Origin: Chitinivibrionales bacterium
GTDB lineage: Bacteria; Fibrobacterota; Chitinivibrionia; Chitinivibrionales; WJMI01
Direction: 5' to 3'
DNA length: 7,341 bases
Assembly: GCA_014729595.1 (NCBI GenBank)
Contig: WJJU01000919.1
Location: forward strand, 1-7,341
Translations under genes and position numbers: made by a program
Notes under the pieces: generated by a model
What the model was told of the DNA's origin: nothing
The model's input: the letters and a program-made list of their open reading frames with translations, nothing else
The model's database searches: none
In this document: in pieces, positions 1-5,385 of the stretch
How the letters are laid out: the number at the start of each line of letters is the position of its first letter
Numbering within the stretch: position 1 is the stretch's first letter

Positions 1-1
1 A

Positions 2-1339
2 TCGTACACCCTGCCGTACATCTCACAAAAAGACTTGCTGAAAAATAAGCTCGTACGCTTTGAAATGGCCGAAGTACCCGATCGAGACTGGGGGCGCGTC
101 GACGACAGCCCCCCCTTCTCGATTACAAAAGATGTGCCGCGGTTCGAACTTCTATCGTTTGAATTAGACACCGAGCGAGTCCGTTCGCACGAAGAATTTA
201 CCGCAACGGTACGCATGCGAAACGACGGCTCCGTCGGCGGGTATCTTTTAAAAATCAACGCCGACGATACAACGATACATGCCGAATGGATTTTAGTAGA
301 GGAAAACGAAACGAAGGAAATAAGGGTCCCGCTCCGGCTTTACGCCGGCGGACACAGGGTACTGAGTGTCGAGGATATGAAGGCGGATATCGAGGTGGAC
401 GCCGTGCGCTTGGACGCCCGAAGCGGCATCATCTTTTCCACCCCAATGTTGCCTTCTCTTGTTCGCCTTGATGAACCTGCTCAATTTGTCTGTAGCGCCC
501 GCAATATCTCCGGCTGCAAAATGCCCGTCGAAGCGGCGGTACATGTAGACGAAAAGGAAATAATCAAGCCGGCGCCACAAAATATCCAACCTGGCGCAAA
601 CTTCGAACTGAGAGGCGAAACACCGACTCGGCTGAGCAAGGGACTGCATACGTTTAGAATCGAAAACAGCCCCACCGTTCCATTCAAAGTATGGGACCAT
701 CCGGAAGAAACGCTTGTCCTGCATTATACTTTCGATAGGGACGATGAACACATTATTGATCATTCAGGGTTCGAGAATCACGGAATCGTCGTAGGGGACG
801 TGAAGTTCGTTGAGGGAATGCGAAAGAACGGAATCCGAGTTTTCAATGGAGGCCACGTCGCTATACCCGACGCGAACAGCCTGGCTATTGAGGATGAAAC
901 CGTGACGATCATGTGCTGGTACAAGCCCGAGGATGAAGTCAAAGCCGGGTCGCTCATCACCAAGGGTGCGCATATTATGCTCAAAATGAACGGCAATTTT
1001 CAGGTGAAATTAGCCGTTGGTGGTTTCGGGCGCGGTCAATGTTTCTATACCGCCCCCACGAAACCGAGCGTCACCGATCCCGTATGGAAGCATGAGTGGT
1101 CGCATTTTGCAGGTGTGTGCACCGGCGAATCGCTTTTGCTTTATTACAACGGCGAGTTGTGCAACAAGCTTAGGCATCCCGGAAAAATCGGGCACACCGA
1201 TTTTGGGTGGCGTATTGGCAGCAATAGCGAAATACCGATGAACCGGGAACCGGCCGGGATTATAGACGAGGTCATGATATTCGCCGGTGCACTCTCGGCA
1301 CGCGACATTCGCGCCATTGTGGACGACGCAAAGAAATGA
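2..1339 (+). CDS. Large secreted/surface protein, C-terminal part: two Ig-like (CARDB-type) modules and a LamG domain (5' end outside window)
   Basis: The reading frame is open back to the window edge, so this is the last ~445 residues of a longer protein; the TTG at 35 has no visible ribosome site and is not a credible start. Two beta-rich modules resemble CARDB/Ig-like adhesion domains, at about 143-410 (motif TVRMRNDG) and 437-694. A concanavalin-like LamG (Laminin_G_3) domain follows at about 710-1336, with family hallmarks LHYTFDRDDE, DHSGFENHG, the W of MCWYKP, LLLYYNGEL and the closing IIDEVMIFAGALS. LamG domains bind carbohydrate or protein ligands and usually sit outside the cell attached to enzymes or adhesins. 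The lost N-terminal part decides the true function (a glycosidase, sialidase or sulfatase is possible). The nearby beta-helix glycosidase, in the same direction but separated by an opposing gene, makes a polysaccharide-related role plausible. The LamG call is firm, the CARDB call moderate, the overall role unknown. Confidence 0.85.
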   Translation, partial: SYTLPYISQKDLLKNKLVRFEMAEVPDRDWGRVDDSPPFSITKDVPRFELLSFELDTERVRSHEEFTATVRMRNDGSVGGYLLKINADDTTIHAEWILVEENETKEIRVPLRLYAGGHRVLSVEDMKADIEVDAVRLDARSGIIFSTPMLPSLVRLDEPAQFVCSARNISGCKMPVEAAVHVDEKEIIKPAPQNIQPGANFELRGETPTRLSKGLHTFRIENSPTVPFKVWDHPEETLVLHYTFDRDDEHIIDHSGFENHGIVVGDVKFVEGMRKNGIRVFNGGHVAIPDANSLAIEDETVTIMCWYKPEDEVKAGSLITKGAHIMLKMNGNFQVKLAVGGFGRGQCFYTAPTKPSVTDPVWKHEWSHFAGVCTGESLLLYYNGELCNKLRHPGKIGHTDFGWRIGSNSEIPMNREPAGIIDEVMIFAGALSARDIRAIVDDAKK

Positions 1340-1357
1340 GCCGGCTGGATATGCCGC

Positions 1358-1633
1358 TCATGCACCGATAGAGAACATGCTCTCCAGGTCGTGCCGTGAG
1401 AAACCGCGGAATGCGAGCATCGTCTCACTGTCCACTATGCCGTCCACCTTGAGCATGTGGTTGGTCACGACATCAGACAACGCCTCGTTGTCCTTAGACC
1501 GTATGATCGTGACCAAGTCATATCGACCACTGACGGAATACACTTCCGCCACCCCGCCGACTTCGGACAACACCTCCGCAATCTCGTTAACCCGTTTTCT
1601 CTCAACCTTAAGTAATACAATCGCAACAACCAT
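1358..1633 (-). CDS. Stand-alone Lrp/AsnC ligand-binding (RAM) domain protein
   Basis: This 91-residue protein consists almost entirely of the alpha-beta RAM domain that forms the effector-binding half of Lrp/AsnC regulators. Hallmarks are the first strand AIVLLKVE (4-11), VYSVSGRYDLVTII (31-44) with the characteristic G-x-Y-D turn at 36-39, and VDGIVDSETMLAF (63-75). The N-terminal helix-turn-helix of full-length Lrp (about 150 residues) is missing, and the start is well fixed: ATG preceded by AAGGAG at 1640-1645 with a 6-nt spacer. It is therefore a naturally small protein, not a truncation. Members of this group form dimers or larger rings and bind amino acids or similar small molecules in the cytoplasm. 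They cannot bind DNA on their own and may modulate a full-length Lrp paralogue. It converges on the LamG gene (18 nt between stops) and diverges from the beta-helix enzyme gene. The ligand is unknown. Confidence 0.9.
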   Translation of the reverse strand: MVVAIVLLKVERKRVNEIAEVLSEVGGVAEVYSVSGRYDLVTIIRSKDNEALSDVVTNHMLKVDGIVDSETMLAFRGFSRHDLESMFSIGA

Positions 1634-1713
1634 ACTGCTCTCCTTACTTATGCATAGCTACAATTTACCTTATTTTGCCGGGATCTCTAAAATTTGCTCG
1701 AAGGTAAAACCGG

Positions 1714-1735
1714 TGATTAATTTGCCGGATAATCA
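1714..1735. repeat. Perfect 6-bp dyad (TGATTA-10 nt-TAATCA), possible operator
   Basis: TGATTA (1714-1719) and TAATCA (1730-1735) are exact inverted copies with a 10-nt spacer, so the half-site centres are 16 nt apart. It lies about 80 nt upstream of the RAM-domain start codon, a place where a dimeric regulator could bind. A 6-bp dyad can arise by chance, so this is only a candidate operator. Confidence 0.3.
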
Positions 1736-1787
1736 GCGGAAAAGATCCCCTTTGCGCGAATCGTTTAACCAGGTTAGACGCCGAGAA

Positions 1788-1807
1788 GCTTGCCGGGCGA
1801 AGCAAGC
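1788..1807. repeat. Hairpin GCTTGC-8 nt-GCAAGC
   Basis: GCTTGC (1788-1793) and GCAAGC (1802-1807) form a perfect 6-bp stem with an 8-nt loop in the divergent region. No T-run follows on either strand, so it is not an intrinsic terminator. It could be part of a regulatory site or of the leader of the + strand gene. Confidence 0.35.
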
Positions 1808-1900
1808 AAGAACAAAGGAGCCCCCTGATTCCCGAAACGAGCAATATATATTGGATAAAATAAGTTGAAGGTGATCACGGAGTTTCAGAATGGTTCGACC

Positions 1901-1934
1901 GGCATCGTCTAATGCCACCAAGGTTTATGGGTGG
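1901..1934 (+). repeat. Two overlapping, mutually exclusive hairpins in the probable leader of the beta-helix gene
   Basis: GGCAT (1901-1905) pairs with ATGCC (1912-1916) around a 6-nt loop. CCACC (1915-1919) pairs with GGTGG (1930-1934) around a 10-nt loop. The two stems share bases 1915-1916 and cannot form fully together. This is the geometry of a simple RNA switch, but both stems are only 5 bp and lie 110 nt from the start codon. Meaning uncertain. Confidence 0.25.
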
Positions 1935-2031
1935 TGTAGACTATCTTGTAGCCGAGCGCCTGTTTCGTGAGGCCGGATTTGAACACCTTCCCTCAGCTCC
2001 GCGGGAAATCCATTTTCAAATGCTAACAACC

Positions 2032-2036
2032 GGAGG
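2032..2036 (+). promoter_or_regulatory. Ribosome binding site that fixes a GTG start
   Basis: GGAGG lies 8 nt before the GTG at 2045. It supports this non-ATG start, which directly yields a good signal peptide. Confidence 0.8.
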
Positions 2037-2044
2037 AAACAGAA

Positions 2045-3862
2045 GTGGCGAAAACATCCAAGGAATGCTTTGTTGCCGGTATATGTACGATCATTTGCTT
2101 GTCTATCATCGGATTGCACGGCGAACAGCAGACGCCGAATACGACGTCGGCGCCCCCCCAACGGTCCCACGTACCCCAAAATAATATCCATCTCCCCAAC
2201 GGCCACACGGCCGATTCATGGGAGCCGGCAACCGTGTGGAAACACACCTACTATGTCGATCAGCACCATCCGGAGGCTACCGACACGGGATCGGGCACAA
2301 GAGAAAATCCATTTAAAACTATCGGCAAAGCGGCGGAAGTACTCAAACCGGGCGAACGGGTGCTTGTGGCTTCCGGCGTATATCGCGAGATTATAAGACC
2401 CGAACGTGGCGGGACGGGTACCGACGCCATGATTGGCTATTTCGCGGCGCCCGGCGCCGATGTGATCGTCAGCGGGTCGCTTGTTCATGAAGGCGGCTGG
2501 AAGAAATTCGCCGGAGACAAAAAATTCGGCTTGTGGCGCACTTCGCTCGCCGATTTTCCACGCCCGGCCATAGACCCGCTTGTCACCCAAAACCTTACGG
2601 ATAAGCAGATAGAAAATATGCCTTGGGCAAAAAGCCGGCGGGGAAAGCAGCCGTTCACTCTTCCCCGGACGATGGTGTTTGCCGACGGCGAACGTTTAAC
2701 CCAGGTACGGAGCCGGGAGGCGCTCCGCGAAGCATCCGGCACATTCCGGGTCACCGAGGAAGGTCAAACCCTGGAAGTTCATCTCGGCAATGGATTACAA
2801 CCCGATCGAAATAACATTGAAATTGCCGTGAAACCTTACCTGTTTTTCCCGAAAGAGCAATTGCTTGGCCATATCCACATTAACGGTTTTACCTTCGAGC
2901 ACTGCGCCGGTCCGTTTCCCCTTCCCCAGTGGGGCGCGATCACCTGCAACGACGGTCACCATTGGGTAATCGAAAATACCATTGTACGCAAACACAACGG
3001 CGTGGGAATGTCGATAGGCGAGTTCGATCACCAATGGGGGAAAAAGCGCCCGGCGGAACCCGGTCACCATATCGTGCGCAACAACCTAATCGAAGAGTGT
3101 GGTATTGTCGGTATCTGCGGTATGTTCTCGTGGGGTAGCCGGATCACCGGCAACGTGCTCATCGCCAATGCTTGGCAGCCTGCGCTAAAACTCTACGAGA
3201 CGGCCGCGATCAAACTGCATTTTACACAAAAAACCCTTATTGCCGGCAATGTTATCATCGGGACCAAGAATGGACCGGGCATTTGGCTCGACTACCATAA
3301 TCGAAACTCGCGAGTTACCGACAACGTTCTTTATGCGAACGACGGCGAACCGGCCAGTCTGTTCATTGAAGCAAGCTGGGTCACCAATTGGGTCGACAAC
3401 AATACGGTTATCAATTCCGGTCCCTTTGCCTTTTATTGTCACGACAGTAGAAACCAGGTTATCGCCCACAACCTTTTCCTGCATTCCAGAATCGGCCATG
3501 TAGAACTTGCGGGCCATGTTGTCCATGAAAAACTGGGGGGCAAGCCGACCCAAGTCGGCAATCATCTCGTGTCCCACAATGTGTACACCGACGATGTCCC
3601 GCTCAAGCACGGCAATGAAAAAGGCACAAAATGGGTTGGTAACGTCCCAGGCCCGTCGGGGAAGTTCAATTGGATGACCGGAGAGCTATCCTTTGCCGAA
3701 GAGAGAACCGCACCCACGCGTGTTGCAATGAAAGAAAGCGAAGTTGCGGACTCAACCGCCCCGACGATTACGCCTCCGCTCACTTGGCGGTATGGAATAC
3801 GGGGGTTGTATGGTGATCGGCAAATCGAACTGCTGGGGCGCTCTCAGGCCTTTGGCTTTTAA
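2045..3862 (+). CDS. Secreted right-handed parallel beta-helix glycosidase, GH120 (beta-xylosidase)-like
   Basis: This 605-residue protein starts at a GTG with a strong ribosome site and carries a Sec signal peptide (hydrophobic core about 8-24, likely cleavage near G26). The front of the mature part has motifs common to beta-helix carbohydrate enzymes: GTRENPFKTI (84-93), PGERVLVASGVYRE (102-115) and ISGS-like VSGS (142-145), followed by GLWRT (162-166). Beta-helix rungs run from about 276 to 520 (HIHINGFTFEH, WVIENTIV, HHIVRNN, SRITGNVLI). From memory of Thermoanaerobacterium XylC (GH120; nucleophile Asp382 in WLDWE, acid/base Glu405 in FVEVS), the equivalent motifs here are WLDY with D416 and FIEAS with E442, plus the preceding E385 and IKLH (389-392). 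Length is close to that enzyme (about 640). It probably releases xylose or a related sugar from oligosaccharides in the periplasm or outside. A related beta-helix lyase or hydrolase family cannot be excluded; the beta-helix call is firm and the GH120 call fairly good. Confidence 0.8.
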   Translation: MAKTSKECFVAGICTIICLSIIGLHGEQQTPNTTSAPPQRSHVPQNNIHLPNGHTADSWEPATVWKHTYYVDQHHPEATDTGSGTRENPFKTIGKAAEVLKPGERVLVASGVYREIIRPERGGTGTDAMIGYFAAPGADVIVSGSLVHEGGWKKFAGDKKFGLWRTSLADFPRPAIDPLVTQNLTDKQIENMPWAKSRRGKQPFTLPRTMVFADGERLTQVRSREALREASGTFRVTEEGQTLEVHLGNGLQPDRNNIEIAVKPYLFFPKEQLLGHIHINGFTFEHCAGPFPLPQWGAITCNDGHHWVIENTIVRKHNGVGMSIGEFDHQWGKKRPAEPGHHIVRNNLIEECGIVGICGMFSWGSRITGNVLIANAWQPALKLYETAAIKLHFTQKTLIAGNVIIGTKNGPGIWLDYHNRNSRVTDNVLYANDGEPASLFIEASWVTNWVDNNTVINSGPFAFYCHDSRNQVIAHNLFLHSRIGHVELAGHVVHEKLGGKPTQVGNHLVSHNVYTDDVPLKHGNEKGTKWVGNVPGPSGKFNWMTGELSFAEERTAPTRVAMKESEVADSTAPTITPPLTWRYGIRGLYGDRQIELLGRSQAFGF

Positions 3863-3886
3863 GCCATCAGCCCTCAAGCTTCTTGC

Positions 3887-3917
3887 CGAGGCATTACGTG
3901 CTCATTATTTTGCCTCG
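3887..3917. repeat. 7-bp inverted repeat between convergent genes
   Basis: CGAGGCA (3887-3893) and TGCCTCG (3911-3917) are exact inverted copies around a 17-nt loop that contains the hemerythrin stop codon. It lies where two converging transcripts end, but no T-run follows the stem on either strand, so it does not meet the pattern of an intrinsic terminator. Confidence 0.35.
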
Positions 3918-4534
3918 AATCCGGTGATTTCCTGGAAGGGGCTCTTTTCTTCGGTATCTTCGGGGCCGGATGTCACTATAAACGGCTCGGCGATCGTTGC
4001 TTTACGTTGGGCAACCGAATACCTGATTTGTTTAAGCTGACGTTCGGCCGCAAGCTTTCCAATGTATTGCCGACACACCCTGTTGTTTTTAATGTGAGGA
4101 ACCAATTGCTGGTCTTCATCGAGCAAATGCACCAACATTTTGTCCATGAACGATTTGACCGCCCGCATAAAATAAGCACTCTCCAGGGTCTTTTCCAACG
4201 ACTGCTTTTCCATCAGTCTCATCAGCACCTTGCCGTCTCGCGCAAAATATCCGTGCTCCTTTTGCAAACGCAATACCAGCCTCGCCGTTTTCAAATTGTG
4301 AATGCACAAGCAACAAGCCGCAAAGAAGATATCCTCTTCCAGAGCAAAGTGCTCCATCATGTCATAGCGAAGAAAAGCATAAAGTTCTTCCGCGCATCTG
4401 CGTATTCGCTCGATTTGTTTGGTTTCGAAGGCTTTGTCGAACTCCAAGACCTTCTTGAGTATAAGCTCGTGCTCATCCTCGAGTAAGCTGATGGTGAGAT
4501 TTTTGCCTGTCTGTCCGATAGAGGTGGTGTTCAT
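3905..4534 (-). CDS. Hemerythrin-like (HHE) diiron protein with C-terminal extension
   Basis: A 209-residue cytoplasmic protein without signal peptide. It shows the four-helix HHE pattern with the full set of expected iron ligands: H22 (DEHELI), H62 and E66 (EHFALEED), H94 (QKEHGYF), H136 and E140 (VHLLDED), followed by PH at 146-147. Such proteins bind O2, NO or other small ligands at a diiron site, or sense iron, oxygen or nitrosative stress. Two features are unusual: the cysteine cluster C74, C75 and C77 just after the H-x3-E helix, and a charged tail of about 55 residues after the domain (155-209) with no recognised motif. The start is fixed by AAAGGAG (4540-4546) 5 nt before the ATG, and a sigma70-type promoter lies upstream. 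It converges on the beta-helix gene (42 nt between stops) and appears monocistronic. The exact role is not evident from context. Confidence 0.85.
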   Translation of the reverse strand: MNTTSIGQTGKNLTISLLEDEHELILKKVLEFDKAFETKQIERIRRCAEELYAFLRYDMMEHFALEEDIFFAACCLCIHNLKTARLVLRLQKEHGYFARDGKVLMRLMEKQSLEKTLESAYFMRAVKSFMDKMLVHLLDEDQQLVPHIKNNRVCRQYIGKLAAERQLKQIRYSVAQRKATIAEPFIVTSGPEDTEEKSPFQEITGFEAK

Positions 4535-4580
4535 CCTGACTCCTTTCGATTCACCGGGCTTTCATGCCCCCGCACACATT

Positions 4581-4610
4581 ATCATACATTTCCTGGAGCC
4601 GACCTGACAA
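4581..4610 (-). promoter_or_regulatory. Sigma70-type promoter of the hemerythrin gene
   Basis: On the - strand, TTGTCA (4605-4610) and TATGAT (4581-4586) are separated by 18 nt. Each differs from the consensus hexamer at one position. The predicted start of transcription, about 4574, would give a leader of about 40 nt containing a small GGGC/GCCC hairpin (4556-4569) and the ribosome site. Confidence 0.6.
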
Positions 4611-4724
4611 GCATAAAAGCCAAGAATTAACCTCATCGTTGCACAAAAATCCGGTTGGCATTTATTTAAGCATTTGAATTATATGGAATTATGGGAAAGA
4701 TTATAGCTATTGCCGGATTTCACC

Positions 4725-4740
4725 TCCGGTAAAAACCGGA
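4725..4740. repeat. Perfect hairpin TCCGGT-AAAA-ACCGGA
   Basis: An exact 6-bp stem with a 4-nt loop in the AT-rich part of the long intergenic region. No T-run directly follows on either strand, so it is not a clear terminator. It could be an operator or the 5' hairpin of a transcript from this region. Confidence 0.45.
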
Positions 4741-4766
4741 TATCTCGATATATTTCAAACGGATTT

Positions 4767-4781
4767 TTTCCCTCCGGGAAA
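4767..4781. repeat. Perfect hairpin TTTCCC-TCC-GGGAAA
   Basis: An exact 6-bp stem with a 3-nt loop, just left of the large inverted repeat. On the - strand it is followed by A residues and on the + strand by C residues, so it is not an intrinsic terminator in either direction. Confidence 0.4.
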
Positions 4782-4786
4782 GCCCC

Positions 4787-4968
4787 CCTCGGTATTCAAT
4801 CGCAGCGCTTGCCCGGACCCGGTAAGCGTTCTCTCACACCGTCCTGATGTGGCTCTTTTTCGCCACCGGCGTGAAAATGCTCAGGGCGGTAGTTCATCGT
4901 GGACCGGCGTGCACTTCGGCTGCCATGTCTTTCGAGTCCCCTCCCCGCCTCTCGCTTGAATACCGAGG
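4787..4968. repeat. Large inverted repeat: 16-nt arms, 15 matched, 150-nt interior
   Basis: The arm at 4787-4802 (begins CCTCGGTATT) is matched by its reverse complement at 4953-4968 (ends AATACCGAGG), with 13 consecutive exact pairs, one mismatch (4800/4955) and two more pairs. A 13-bp exact match this close is unlikely by chance in a window of this size. The interior is full of smaller hairpins, which suits a long-range RNA stem. Terminal repeats of a tiny non-autonomous element are also possible, but I see no duplicated target sequence at the borders. Confidence 0.75.
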
Positions 4969-4998
4969 AACCTTTGCAACGATGGGATTAGTTGGTAT

Positions 4999-5029
4999 GT
5001 GGGGGCGTGTGAAAAATCACATGCTCCAC
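4999..5029 (+). repeat. 13-pair hairpin with AAAA loop
   Basis: GTGGG (4999-5003) pairs with TCCAC (5025-5029), and GCGTGTGA (5005-5012) pairs with TCACATGC (5017-5024). One base is bulged (5004) and the loop is AAAA. Two pairs (5003/5025 and 5007/5022) are G-U on the + strand. This is the most stable local hairpin of the region. Confidence 0.7.
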
Positions 5030-5191
5030 GCCGCAATTCCTCGGCGACTGTTTGAGAAGCTACCCCGTGCACCGTAACCTCCCGGTCTCGCGGGTACGAC
5101 TTGGTTGCGTGTAGCGCAAATCCCTTGCAGCACTCGGGACGGAGTGACAAAGCGGCGGTAATGAGGCGGTTGAGGAAGGCATACCCTCGGT

Positions 5192-5227
5192 GATGTAACC
5201 GATGTAACCGACGTAACCGACGTAACC
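5192..5227. repeat. 9-nt tandem repeat, four copies
   Basis: Two copies of GATGTAACC are followed by two of GACGTAACC, and a fifth unit starts with GAC at 5228 but then diverges. The unit is a multiple of three and would encode Asp-Val-Thr, but that frame has stops at 5162 and 5171 and no start codon, so it is probably not translated. The copies share the core GTAACC with a stem arm at 5074-5079. It is too short and unspaced to be a CRISPR array. Confidence 0.85.
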
Positions 5228-5260
5228 GACGAAGCTAACGACGGTTCACGGTCGGTTGCG
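5221..5260 (+). repeat. 10-pair hairpin built on the last tandem-repeat copy
   Basis: CGTAACCGAC (5221-5230) pairs along its whole length with GTCGGTTGCG (5251-5260), nine Watson-Crick pairs and one U-G on the + strand, around a 20-nt loop. The identical ten bases at 5212-5221 could pair with the same partner, so the stem can form in two registers. Confidence 0.6.
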
Positions 5261-5317
5261 AATAAAGAGGACTTCTCAAGCAGCCTCAGAGGTTCTCCGA
5301 ACCACTAAATAGTAACG

Positions 5318-5352
5318 AAAAAAACAATACCGCCTTCGAGCGCCTCGGGCGG
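5318..5352 (-). terminator. Intrinsic terminator of the hlyD-tolC operon
   Basis: Read on the - strand, the stem is CCGCC-CGAG with loop GCG, then CTCG, a two-base AA bulge, and GGCGG (5352 to 5330). TATTG and seven T residues (5324-5318) follow. It begins 33 nt after the tolC stop codon. On the + strand only a weak GTGTTT follows the stem, so termination in that direction is doubtful. Confidence 0.85.
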
Positions 5353-5385
5353 CGCGGTGTTTCTCAATCTCAGTATCGTGTCAAT

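Larger units (their letters stand above)
1634..2044. other. Divergent intergenic region with dyads, no convincing gene
   Basis: These 411 nt separate two divergently transcribed genes and should hold both promoters. I see no strong sigma70 match for either. For the RAM gene the best is a weak TTTAGA-18-TAAATT on the - strand; for the + strand gene there is only AT-rich sequence around 1845-1862. The long distance from that AT-rich block to the GTG at 2045 would leave a leader of about 180 nt. Several inverted repeats lie here and are listed separately. Small reading frames on both strands lack ribosome sites and family resemblance. Confidence 0.6.
4787..5260 (+). ncRNA. Candidate structured non-coding RNA of unknown class
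   Basis: A dense, ordered set of stems fills this gene-free stretch. A closing stem, 4787-4802 with 4953-4968 (15 of 16 pairs), encloses hairpins 4804-4813/4821-4830 (10 pairs), 4849-4853/4862-4866 with possible extension 4835-4841/4867-4873, and 4888-4893/4919-4924. Outside it follow 4999-5029, 5029-5033/5042-5046, 5073-5079/5103-5109, 5131-5135/5142-5146 and 5221-5230/5251-5260. Eight non-Watson-Crick pairs in these stems are G-U if the + strand is transcribed but would be A-C mismatches on the - strand; only one (4838/4870) points the other way. That favours a + strand RNA, with the caveat that I searched the + strand allowing wobble. I do not recognise tmRNA, RNase P RNA, SRP RNA or 6S RNA features, and the ends are approximate. 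A decayed mobile element is the main alternative. Confidence 0.45.
4611..5317. other. Long intergenic region without a protein gene
   Basis: About 700 nt with no reading frame that has a ribosome site, family resemblance or freedom from conflict with an opposite-strand frame. The left part (4640-4715) is AT-rich and has a weak + strand promoter-like pair, TTGGCA (4655-4660) and TTATAT (4679-4684) with an 18-nt spacer. AAATCCGG (4647-4654) is inverted at 4713-4720. From 4787 to about 5260 the sequence is rich in hairpins and is described as a candidate RNA. The exact 9-mer ACCGGCGTG occurs twice, at 4865 and 4903. Confidence 0.65.

Noticed and set aside
1287..1868. 193-codon + strand reading frame
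   Set aside because: It runs antisense to the well-supported RAM gene, has biased composition, no ribosome site and no recognisable domain.
1975..1987. tRNA T-arm-like string GGTGTTCAAATCC on the - strand
   Set aside because: The flanking bases do not form the T stem, and no acceptor or anticodon arm can be drawn.
1912..2184. 90-codon + strand reading frame before and into the beta-helix gene
   Set aside because: No ribosome site precedes it, it overlaps the signal-peptide region of the real gene in another frame, and its product resembles nothing known to me.
3887..3917. Bidirectional intrinsic terminator
   Set aside because: The 7-bp stem has a 17-nt loop and no T-run on either side; kept only as an inverted repeat.
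4999..5029. Group II intron domain V
   Set aside because: The hairpin has an AAAA loop but lacks the AGC triad and the two-base internal bulge of domain V, and no reverse transcriptase is present.
4847..5150. Overlapping reading frames on both strands (4847-5077 + and 4881-5150 -)
   Set aside because: They conflict with each other and lie over strong hairpins. The - strand one starts with TTG and lacks a ribosome site. After its stop another - strand frame stays open for about 30 codons, so a decayed gene is not fully excluded, but RNA structure explains the region better.
5192..5236. CRISPR array
   Set aside because: The 9-nt units are directly adjacent with no spacers and there are no cas genes.
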